From contig NZ_JYLL01000001.1 of assembly GCF_001439695.1 (NCBI RefSeq), forward strand, positions 495,298-559,297: a DNA stretch of 64,000 nt, given 5' to 3'. A program made the position numbers and the translations under genes. Positions 42,748 to 49,852 of the stretch are shown piece by piece (position 1 is the stretch's first letter; each line of letters starts with the position of its first letter). The notes beneath the pieces are model-generated. The model did no database searches. It was given only the letters and a program-made list of their open reading frames with translations, and was not told the DNA's origin. The stretch comes from Pseudomonas veronii. Lineage in GTDB: Bacteria; Pseudomonadota; Gammaproteobacteria; Pseudomonadales; Pseudomonadaceae.

Positions 42748-43143
42748 TCAACTGGTAGCTGCAGCTACGCCACCTGACACGGCCGCGCCCGTCAATGCGC
42801 CCGTGCCAGCTACTACCGCAGTACCAGCAGCTATTCCGCCGCCGCCTGCAGCAACCGCCCCGCCACCTAGCGCGGCTAGTGATGCGTTAGTGAGTGCCGC
42901 CCCGGAGAGGGTACTGATAGCTGTGCCAGTACTGGCTGCCCCTAAAAGGCCGGCACCGCCAACAGCAGTGGCGATGGCAGGTGCGGCCACAAAGGCAATA
43001 CCGCCTGTTGCAACTGTTGCAGCTACCACACCGATTGTGGTCAGAGGATTCTCACAAATTGCGTCTATAGCGTCCCCGAATAAGCCACCAGCCACGCCTG
43101 GGGGACCGAAGACCAATTCATCCATATCGCTCCAAAAACCCAT
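42748..43143 (-). CDS. Glycine-zipper membrane protein of unknown function
   Basis: 131 residues. The first 40 are acidic and soluble-looking (MGFWSDMDELVFGPPGVAGG, then LFGDAIDAICENP). The rest is almost entirely Ala/Gly/Val/Thr with GxxxG-type repeats (GLLGAASTGTAIS, ALGGGAVAAGGGGIAAGTAVVAG), as in membrane-inserting glycine-zipper proteins and some bacteriocins. A near-perfect AAAGGAGG ribosome site lies before the ATG at 43143, so it is very likely translated. No immunity, leader-cleavage or export gene is recognised beside it. Confidence 0.75.
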   Translation of the reverse strand: MGFWSDMDELVFGPPGVAGGLFGDAIDAICENPLTTIGVVAATVATGGIAFVAAPAIATAVGGAGLLGAASTGTAISTLSGAALTNASLAALGGGAVAAGGGGIAAGTAVVAGTGALTGAAVSGGVAAATS

Positions 43144-43725
43144 AATGACGCCTCCTTTCATCTGCTGACGCTGTGTTAAAGACACAGCTGTGAATGTATG
43201 AATATAGCCAGAAGATATCATATAGCCATTACCGGTGGCGGTGATTTCCTTTCACTTCTACCTGCTCAGGATTAATGCCACTAGCGCCTGCGAATAACGC
43301 TGCTTATGTAAAAAAAGCCCCCACACCTGGACTAGGTGCGGGGGCCTCTTTTTGTAGGCGTGAACATCACCTTCTGCAGGACTGGCTTACCAGCACGTCT
43401 GATCGGTTTTATGTATCTCAGCTGACTCGAGAGCCTTCCTTTCCCCCAGATAAACAGTAATCCGTTCACCCTTCTTGATAACCACTGGCGAAAAGGGGAC
43501 AGATTTATTTATAACATCGCTGAAAAAAAACTAATCACCAGACAGCAAAAAGCCGCCTCATCACCTGCTAATTATTTTTCCGATATCGAAGTCAGACTAC
43601 GATACCCGGCACCCGGCTTCGAGCTGGCAGAGTAAAAGCCCAGCCACACCTCACGACGACCTGCTGATTCAACCCAGCGTTCCACGGTGTAAGATGCTCC
43701 ATAACCTTCCACCTTCGAGGCTGTC
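43144..43725. other. Intergenic accessory DNA
   Basis: 582 bases with the promoter of the glycine-zipper gene, a strong hairpin (43317-43350) and an AAAAGGGGACAGATTTATTT string at 43491 of the kind found beside transposase genes in Pseudomonas. Short frames here have no recognised family. Confidence 0.5.
43317..43353 (+). terminator. Orphan intrinsic terminator
   Basis: GCCCCCACACCT pairs with AGGTGCGGGGGC (one mismatch), followed by CTCTTTTTG. No intact plus-strand gene ends before it, so the gene it served may be lost. Confidence 0.75.
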
Positions 43726-43968
43726 ATGACCGGGATATCCCTAAACCTGCCGGAAGACCTGTCCAACTCTCTCGCCGACCTGGCCAAAACCAACGGCCAG
43801 ACTGCGACCTACCTGGCGATGGACGTCCTCCGCGACTACATCGAGCACGAAAAAACGCTAACCGCTCAAATCGAGCTGGCGGTGAAAGAAGCCGACCAGG
43901 GCAAATTTGCCACCGATGACCAGGTAGCAGCCATGCGCGCCAGGCGCTGGAGCCGGAATGCGGGTTGA
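43726..43968 (+). CDS. ParD/CopG-type ribbon-helix-helix antitoxin
   Basis: 80 residues with an N-terminal ribbon (TGISLNLPEDLSNSLADLAK) and helix segment (TATYLAMDVLRDYIEHEKT), like RelB/ParD antitoxins. GAGG lies 8 bases before the ATG. Overlaps the toxin gene by 11 bases. Confidence 0.85.
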   Translation: MTGISLNLPEDLSNSLADLAKTNGQTATYLAMDVLRDYIEHEKTLTAQIELAVKEADQGKFATDDQVAAMRARRWSRNAG

Positions 43969-44242
43969 GTGGCTTGAAAAAGCACTCAAAAATCTGGAAG
44001 ACGAAGCAAACTATATAGCTCTCGAAAACCCAAAAGCAGCTGACGACTTCTCCGATGCCATTTTCGCCAGCGTCGACAAACTGGCGCAGTTTCCCTCTAT
44101 GGGCCGTGAAGGTCGGGTCACAAACACGCGCGAATGGGCAGTCCCCAATTGGTCTTATCTGATCCCCTATCGCATACGCGGTGATCGTCTGCAGATCCTC
44201 GGCGTATTCCACACACGGCAACGTCCCCGTTCGAAGTGGTGA
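43958..44242 (+). CDS. ParE/RelE-family toxin
   Basis: 94 residues: VEWLEKALKNLEDEANYIAL, the FPSMGREGRVTNTREW segment and the C-terminal YRIRGDRLQILGVFHTRQ strand of RelE/ParE toxins. The last part is the piece duplicated, with a frameshift, at 42157-42206. ParE members poison gyrase and RelE members cut mRNA; which applies is not decidable here. Confidence 0.87.
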   Translation: MRVEWLEKALKNLEDEANYIALENPKAADDFSDAIFASVDKLAQFPSMGREGRVTNTREWAVPNWSYLIPYRIRGDRLQILGVFHTRQRPRSKW

Positions 44243-44387
44243 ATGCCGCGGAACACACCTCCAGCACACCCAAGATCCATCCCTGATAAACTACGCCCCA
44301 TTCGCCCCGCAAACTCAGATCCCCCATGCCCCTACAAACCACCCCCTTCTCCCGCCGCTTCTCCGTCGCGCCCATGATGGACTGGAC
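44198..44387 (+). repeat. Direct repeat copy B at the intact dusA 5' end
   Basis: Counterpart of 42157-42345; spans the parE 3' end, the 83-base gap and the first about 20 codons of dusA. Confidence 0.75.
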
Positions 44388-45312
44388 CGACCGCCACTGC
44401 CGGTTCTTCCTGCGCCTGCTCTCCAAACACGCGCTGCTCTACACCGAGATGGTCACCACCGGCGCGATCCTCCACGGCGATCACGAGCGCTTCCTGCGCC
44501 ACAACGACGCCGAGCACCCGCTCGCCCTCCAACTGGGCGGCAGTGTTCCCGCCGATTTGGCCGCTTGTGCCCGTATGGCCGAGGCCGCGGGTTACGATGA
44601 AGTGAACCTGAACGTCGGCTGCCCCAGCGATCGGGTGCAGAACAATATGATCGGCGCGTGTCTGATGGGCCATCCGGCGTTGGTGGCCGATTGTGTAAAG
44701 GCGATGCGCGATGCGGTGTCGATTCCGGTGACGGTGAAGCACCGTATCGGGATCAATGGGCGGGACAGTTACGCCCAGTTGTGTGATTTCGTCGGGCAGG
44801 TGAAGGACGCGGGGTGTACCAGTTTTACCGTGCATGCGCGGATTGCGATTCTGGAGGGGTTGTCGCCGAAGGAGAATCGCGACATTCCTCCGTTGCGTTA
44901 TGACGTGGCGGCGCAGTTGAAGCGCGATTTTGCCGAGTTGGAGATTATTCTCAACGGCGGGATCAAGACGCTGGAGCAGTGCCATGAGCATTTGCAGACG
45001 TTTGACGGGGTGATGCTGGGCCGGGAGGCTTATCACAATCCGTATTTACTGGCAGAGGTGGATCAGCAGTTGTTTGGCAGCACGCGGCCGGTGATCAGTC
45101 GGGCAGAGGCGTTGGCGCAGTTGCGGCCTTATATCGCGGAGCATTTGGCAAGCGGTGGCTCGATGCATCACATTACGCGGCATGTGCTGGGGTTGGGCAC
45201 GGGCTTCCCTGGGGCGCGCAAGTTCCGGCAGTTGTTGTCGGTGGATATTCATAAAGCGAGTGACCCGCTGGCGTTGCTGGATCAGGCGGCGGAGTTGTTG
45301 GAGGGCCGGTGA
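44326..45312 (+). CDS. dusA: tRNA-dihydrouridine(20/20a) synthase
   Basis: Reduces uridines 20 and 20a in tRNA D-loops with FMN and NADPH. 328 residues, with RFSVAPMMDWTDRHCR at the N-terminus, QLGGSVPADLA, the active-site cysteine in NLNVGCPSDRVQ, and INGRDSY and ILNGGIKTLE for FMN binding. The gene is intact although its 5' end is a recombination hotspot, as its diverged duplicate at 42284 shows. Confidence 0.96.
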   Translation: MPLQTTPFSRRFSVAPMMDWTDRHCRFFLRLLSKHALLYTEMVTTGAILHGDHERFLRHNDAEHPLALQLGGSVPADLAACARMAEAAGYDEVNLNVGCPSDRVQNNMIGACLMGHPALVADCVKAMRDAVSIPVTVKHRIGINGRDSYAQLCDFVGQVKDAGCTSFTVHARIAILEGLSPKENRDIPPLRYDVAAQLKRDFAELEIILNGGIKTLEQCHEHLQTFDGVMLGREAYHNPYLLAEVDQQLFGSTRPVISRAEALAQLRPYIAEHLASGGSMHHITRHVLGLGTGFPGARKFRQLLSVDIHKASDPLALLDQAAELLEGR

Positions 45313-45520
45313 AACCGGCGCCCACAGGTTGATCGCGGTGTTCATTGGGCTGTTGGGTTGAACCTGCGGGCGATTTTGCCCTCCTATTTACCAGCAAGGC
45401 CAGTCATTCAAACGGCTGTTTTCAGGTTGTTGCCCTCGCAAACGATCGAACGCATTTGCGCCCTTGAGCGCCTGCCAGCGCTCGGGTAATGTCATCAGAC
45501 CCATAGGACAGAGCACGCTC

Positions 45521-46447
45521 ATGACTTCCAAGCTGGAACAACTCAAACAGTTCACCACCGTCGTCGCCGATACCGGCGATTTTGCGGCCCTCGCCAATCT
45601 CAAGCCGCAAGATGCCACCACCAACCCTTCCCTGCTGCTCAAGGCCGCGTCGATCCCAGGCTATGCCAAGTTGCTGGATGAGTGCGTGAAGGACTGCAAC
45701 GGTGATGTCGGCCTGGCCAGCGACCGTTTTGCGGTGGCGGTGGGTCAAGAGATCCTGAAAGTGGTGCCCGGCCGTATCTCCACCGAGGTGGATGCGCGCT
45801 TGTCGTTCGACACTGACGCCGTACTCAAGCGCGCGCACCGTCTGATCGACCTGTACGAAAAAGCCGGGGTTGGCCGTGATCGCGTGCTGATCAAGATCGC
45901 GTCCACCTGGGAAGGCATCCGCGCGGCGGAGAAGCTGGAAAAAGAAGGCATCCAGACCAACCTGACGCTGCTGTTCTCCTTCGCCCAGGCCGTGGCCTGT
46001 GCCGAAGCGGGCGTGTTCCTGATTTCGCCGTTCGTGGGCCGTATCTACGACTGGTACAAGAAAGCCAACGGCAACGACTACACCGGCGCAGACGATCCGG
46101 GCGTGCAGTCGGTGACGCGCATCTACAACTACTACAAGGCCAATGGCTACAAGACCGTGGTGATGGGGGCGAGTTTCCGCAACCTGAGCCAGATCGAAGA
46201 GCTGGCCGGCTGTGATCGCCTGACCATCAGCCCGGACCTGCTGGAGAAACTGGCGGCCGATACTGGCAAGCTGGAGCGCAAGTTGTCGCCAGGCCATGCC
46301 GGTGAAGCGCGGGTGCATCTGACTGAAGCGCAGTTCCGTTGGGAGTCCAACGAGGATGCGATGGCGACCGAGAAGCTGGCCGAGGGGATTCGTCAGTTTG
46401 CCCGCGACCAGGAGAAGCTGGAGGCGTTGCTGGCTGCCAAGCTGTAA
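45521..46447 (+). CDS. tal: Transaldolase
   Basis: Pentose-phosphate enzyme transferring dihydroxyacetone units between sugar phosphates. 308 residues with [16 protein letters not shown] and the Schiff-base lysine in [12 protein letters not shown]. The ATG at 45521 gives the family N-terminus [10 protein letters not shown]; an upstream frame to 45464 is not conserved in character. Followed by an intrinsic terminator. Confidence 0.96.
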   Translation: MTSKLEQLKQFTTVVADTGDFAALANLKPQDATTNPSLLLKAASIPGYAKLLDECVKDCNGDVGLASDRFAVAVGQEILKVVPGRISTEVDARLSFDTDAVLKRAHRLIDLYEKAGVGRDRVLIKIASTWEGIRAAEKLEKEGIQTNLTLLFSFAQAVACAEAGVFLISPFVGRIYDWYKKANGNDYTGADDPGVQSVTRIYNYYKANGYKTVVMGASFRNLSQIEELAGCDRLTISPDLLEKLAADTGKLERKLSPGHAGEARVHLTEAQFRWESNEDAMATEKLAEGIRQFARDQEKLEALLAAKL

Positions 46448-46460
46448 CAGCGGCGGCAGC

Positions 46461-46499
46461 AAAAAGGGCGGGACCTGTGAGGGTTCCGCCCTTTTTTTG
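46461..46499 (+). terminator. tal intrinsic terminator
   Basis: AAAAAGGGCGGGACC pairs with GGTTCCGCCCTTTTTTT around a short loop, 14 bases after the tal stop. Confidence 0.93.
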
Positions 46500-46538
46500 T
46501 GTCAATCCGTTAGGCATGTACTGACAGGTCTGGGGCAT

Positions 46539-46562
46539 TCGGGAGCAAGCCCCCTCCCACAC
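46539..46562. repeat. Single REP half
   Basis: TCGGGAGCAAGCCCCCTCCCACAC, one unpaired REP unit between tal and rssC. Confidence 0.65.
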
Positions 46563-46572
46563 CTGGGGAGTG

Positions 46573-47058
46573 TCAGTGGCGTTCGAGGGCGTTGACGAGG
46601 TCGTGGAAGGCTTCGCGGTTGGACTCGTTCAAGCCCATCAGGATTTTGTGCGCTTCCAGCACCTTGATCCGCACGATTTCCTCGGATTGGTCCTGGGACG
46701 GCAGGTCGGTCAGACATTCCGGGCAGGGGATCGGGCGGTCAACGATGTTGAACACTTGATCGAAGCCCATGGATTGCAGCAGACGGGTGATGTCTTCGTG
46801 GGTGGTGACGACAGTGGGCAACAGGCCGACCTTCTGCCGAGACAGAATGGACAACTTGGCCAACAGCCCAAGCGTGGTGCTATCGATGCTGCGGGTTTCG
46901 GTCAGATCGATCACGATCGCCGAGAAATTCAGCGCTGTGAAGATCCGCTCAATCGTTGCATCCAGCGCCGAACACAAGGTCAGGCGCACTTCACCGACAA
47001 ACTTCAGGACAAACGTCCCGTCTTGCTCGGCGAATTGGATTCTTCCGGTACTCATCAA
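46573..47058 (-). CDS. rssC: STAS-domain anti-sigma-factor antagonist RssC
   Basis: 161 residues. An N-terminal STAS domain with the phosphorylatable serine region TRSIDSTTLGLLAKLSI, then an extra C-terminal segment holding CPEC (PIPCPECLTDLP). In P. aeruginosa this protein is the dephosphorylation substrate of the RssB phosphatase. The ATG at 47058 overlaps the rssB stop (ATGA); an ATG one codon later is also possible. Confidence 0.9.
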   Translation of the reverse strand: MMSTGRIQFAEQDGTFVLKFVGEVRLTLCSALDATIERIFTALNFSAIVIDLTETRSIDSTTLGLLAKLSILSRQKVGLLPTVVTTHEDITRLLQSMGFDQVFNIVDRPIPCPECLTDLPSQDQSEEIVRIKVLEAHKILMGLNESNREAFHDLVNALERH

Positions 47059-48236
47059 AGATTCCTGCTCAACACCAATAGGGCGATATCATCCGGCATC
47101 TCCCCTAGCGTGGCCAATCCAAAAACCTGCCGCAGGCCATCCAGGCTGCCGCCCGCCGACTTGACCCGTTGGGGCAAGGCGGCTTCTTTCTCTTTGAGTG
47201 TAGGCTCTGGAAGAAGGTCGAGGATGCCATCGGACATCAGCGTCAGGCTGAAGGTCGGCGGCAGCTCCAGGATGTGGTCTTCGTAGGTGGCTTCATTGAA
47301 CAAGCCGACGGGCAGACCACGCCCTTCCAGGTAGCGCACACTGTCAGGAGTGTATAAAACCGGCATCGGCAGGTGACCGCCGATGCTGTAGGTCAAAAGA
47401 CCGGTTTCTTCATCAATCACGCCGCCCACCATCGTCACGTGCTTGCCCAGCTTGCAGCTGATCAGGCCTCGGTTGATGTGGCCCAGCACCTCGGAGGGGG
47501 TGAACTCCGGCAAGGTGCCATTGCGCTTGGATTCGAACAGCAGCCGTGTGGTCATGAACTTCAACAACACGGTGACAAATGCCGAGGACGCGCCGTGGCC
47601 GGACACGTCGGCCAGATAAAACGCCACCCGCCGCTCATCTACGCGGAAATAGTCGACAAAATCACCCGACAGGTACAGCGACGGGATGATCTGGTGCGCA
47701 AACTTGAACTCATCAATGGTCCACGGGCTGACCGGCAGCATGTTCATCTGCACCTGGCGACCGGCGTTCTGGTCTTCCTGGAGCAGGTTCAGGCTGGCTT
47801 CGAGTTCGCGGTTGGCGGTTTCGAGCTTTTCGCGGTAGCGCTGGTTTTCCACCAGCAGGCGTGCGCGATCCAGGGCGCGGCGCACCGAGTGCTCCAGCAC
47901 CGCCAGGTCTTCCAGGGGCTTGATCAGGTAGTCGGCGGCGCCCAGGCGCAGGGCCTCGACGGCGTCGTTCATCACCCCGGCACCGGACACGACAATCACC
48001 GGCGTCTGCGGAGCAAGCTCGGTCACCTGGCGAATCAGTTCGAGGCCGCCCATCTGGGGCATGCGCAGATCGCAGATCACGAGGTCGGGCTTGTCGCGCT
48101 CGAATACCTGGAGACCCTGTTGGCCATTGCTGGCCTGCAGGACGCTGAAGCCACTGTCTTCCAAATAGGCCGCAAGGCTTGCGCGCACTACTTCGTCGTC
48201 ATCGATTATCAGCAGCGTGGCACTGGTTTTTGGCAT
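47055..48236 (-). CDS. rssB: Response regulator with PP2C phosphatase output, RssB
   Basis: 393 residues. Receiver domain 1-120 with D56 as phosphoacceptor (DLVICDLRMP) and acidic DDD at 12-14, a coiled-coil linker (about 125-165), then a SpoIIE/PP2C domain with SGDFVDYF, LADVSGHGASSA and LMSDGILDL. In enterobacteria RssB delivers RpoS to ClpXP. In Pseudomonas the phosphatase domain acts on RssC, giving partner-switch control of the general stress response. Confidence 0.93.
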   Translation of the reverse strand: MPKTSATLLIIDDDEVVRASLAAYLEDSGFSVLQASNGQQGLQVFERDKPDLVICDLRMPQMGGLELIRQVTELAPQTPVIVVSGAGVMNDAVEALRLGAADYLIKPLEDLAVLEHSVRRALDRARLLVENQRYREKLETANRELEASLNLLQEDQNAGRQVQMNMLPVSPWTIDEFKFAHQIIPSLYLSGDFVDYFRVDERRVAFYLADVSGHGASSAFVTVLLKFMTTRLLFESKRNGTLPEFTPSEVLGHINRGLISCKLGKHVTMVGGVIDEETGLLTYSIGGHLPMPVLYTPDSVRYLEGRGLPVGLFNEATYEDHILELPPTFSLTLMSDGILDLLPEPTLKEKEAALPQRVKSAGGSLDGLRQVFGLATLGEMPDDIALLVLSRNL

Positions 48237-48513
48237 GTGGGCAAACGGCGCCAGAATTAGGTTGGCGTAGGCGGCTCGGCAATGGCCGGGCTCACGCTAC
48301 TGGATTCGCTTTCTAGCCTCTCTGTCCTACAAAGCATAGGCTTTTTGCCCACGCACAAAGGTAAAGCAGAGGTGCCCTTCTAAGGCGCAGACGGTACTCC
48401 CATCCGACAGGGGTTTCAAGCTCATGCCGATGGTCGCCGAACGTCTTTACATCGCAAATCACCGGGAGTTATAAGAACAGCCATCACCACAACACAAAGT
48501 AAGGATGGAAGCT
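48237..48513. other. Promoter region between rssB and the PilZ gene
   Basis: 277 bases between divergent genes; no gene and no obvious operator seen. Confidence 0.5.
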
Positions 48514-48810
48514 GTGAGCGAACACGAGCGCGACTACGCTGAAAAGCGCGATTTCATCCGCATGCGAGTGGATGCCAATGTCTCTTTGATCCATGCCGGG
48601 CAAGAAATTGACGGGGTTTGCGTGGACCTCTCCAGCTCCGGCATGCAGGTGCAGGCACCTCGCCAGTTCACGGTGGGCGATCTGCTGACCGTGCGTATCG
48701 AGTCGGAGCACGCGGCCCTCGCGGGCCTGGAAGCGGACACCCAGGTGGTATGGGCGAAGAACGAGGGCGACGGCCAGCATCTGGGGCTGAAGATCCTGAA
48801 AATGCGCTAA
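48514..48810 (+). CDS. PilZ-domain protein (c-di-GMP binding)
   Basis: 98 residues from the GTG at 48514, which has AAGGAT at the proper distance. An ATG at 48505 adds three residues but has its ribosome site too close. Both c-di-GMP motifs are intact: R12xxxR16 (RDFIR) and D38xSxxG43 (DLSSSG). A stand-alone c-di-GMP receptor whose partner is unknown. The neighbourhood with rssB/rssC is conserved in Pseudomonas. Confidence 0.88.
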   Translation: MSEHERDYAEKRDFIRMRVDANVSLIHAGQEIDGVCVDLSSSGMQVQAPRQFTVGDLLTVRIESEHAALAGLEADTQVVWAKNEGDGQHLGLKILKMR

Positions 48811-48842
48811 TACCCGCGCACAAAAAAGGCGACCACATGGTT

Positions 48843-48876
48843 AATGCCAGTCAGTTAAGCTGACTGGCATTTTTAT
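48843..48876. terminator. Intrinsic terminator
   Basis: AATGCCAGTCAG pairs with CTGACTGGCATT around a 5-base loop, followed by TTTATTT. It ends the PilZ transcript and overlaps the last codons of the IS4 remnant. Confidence 0.85.
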
Positions 48877-49444
48877 TTCTGATCGGATACTTCGGTGATT
48901 TCAGCCGAATCGCCCGAGGATAAACGCGCTCCTCACGTCGATGCGGCAGCACGTAGTGCGGCGCTGAAGCATGAAGCTCGGCCAAATACTTGGGAATGTT
49001 CCCGGAACGGTCGGCGGAGACGCTGTTGATAAACCCGAGAATCGCCCAAGTGCAGGCGGTAAAGCTCATTTCGCACGGGTAAATGCCAGGACAGTGGCGA
49101 CTCATTTCCACCATCTGATAGCGCAACAAGTTGTAGCCCAACAACACGCCCCACAACTCTTGCTCGATCATCTCTGGCGTCTTGCTGCGCAGCGTATAAC
49201 TGCTGTTGAGCAGCGTCTGTTTCATCTCCCGAAATCCGAGTTCAATCTCCCATCGCTGGCTGTACAGATCGACGATTTCGTCGGATGGAAAGCGCAGCGG
49301 ATCGGCCATCGACGTCAGGATCTGACACACCTTGCCCTTGACGGTTTTGCTCAGCAGTCGCGCGGTCAGCCGATCCGGCAATGGCATCAGCGCTCCGAAC
49401 AGCAGGGCTATTGCGCCAGCCAAGCTGGTTGCGCTTGCGCGCAA
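48851..49444 (-). pseudogene. IS4-family transposase, C-terminal remnant
   Basis: The last about 170 residues of a DDE transposase (about 440 in the family). The IS4 signature Y-x2-R-x3-E-x6-K is present as YSQRWEIELGFREMK, and the downstream region is intact. The N-terminal half with the first two catalytic aspartates is missing, and the protein-like frame stops making sense upstream of about LPDRLTARLLSK. No terminal inverted repeats were identified. Confidence 0.85.
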
Positions 49445-49513
49445 CGCGCCATGCCTGGTGCATCATGAAAAAGCACCCAACCGATGAAGATTGGGCTAAG
49501 TCATTGAAAAATA

Positions 49514-49541
49514 TGGTCGGTACGGAGTGATTCGAACACTC
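49514..49541 (-). other. tRNA 3'-end-like fragment (T-arm, acceptor strand, CCA)
   Basis: On the minus strand GAGTG-TTCGAAT-CACTC forms a canonical T-arm, followed by an 8-base acceptor/discriminator and CCA. No matching 5' acceptor strand (CGGTACG) or D-arm occurs upstream, so it is not a whole tRNA. It could be an attachment-site copy of a tRNA end. Confidence 0.45.
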
Positions 49542-49640
49542 TACCCCTAGCACCCCATGCCATTAACTTATGGATTTCACTGGACATCCACCCTCTGCTC
49601 CGAGGCCATCTTCCAGTTGAGCATTTAGCTGACAAAGTAA

Positions 49641-49672
49641 AGCCCTGACGGTTCATGGCCGTCAGGGCTTCT
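49641..49672. terminator. Hairpin, probable terminator
   Basis: AGCCCTGACGG pairs with CCGTCAGGGCT around 9 bases. T-rich sequence follows weakly on both sides. It may close the integrase transcript or be left from a tRNA cluster. Confidence 0.5.
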
Positions 49673-49852
49673 AATTTCTCAAGCATCTCAACATGGCGGA
49701 ATGTATAATTATGATAGCAAGCTAACGATTAAATGTCGAGATTCTCAGCCACGATATCGTTTCGATTACAAATTTCAGCTAAGAAGCCACGGGTTCTGCA
49801 TTTAGTTTCCCAGCCATTCCCTTAAGGCCCGGAACTCGTGACCGATCCTTTT

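Larger units (their letters stand above)
49445..49852. other. Accessory intergenic DNA with tRNA-like fragment
   Basis: 408 bases, relatively AT-rich toward the integrase. Holds a tRNA 3'-end-like piece (49514-49541) and an 11-base-stem hairpin (49641-49671). No gene recognised. Confidence 0.55.

Noticed and set aside
43572..43730. Minus-strand ORF MTASKVEGYGASYTVERWVE...
   Set aside because: Its start overlaps the parD start on the other strand, it has no ribosome site and no recognised family. Kept out as probably not a gene.
49514..49600. A complete tRNA gene at the T-arm-like sequence
   Set aside because: No 5' acceptor strand complementary to CGTACCG and no D-arm were found within normal distance. 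Only the 3' part is recognisable.
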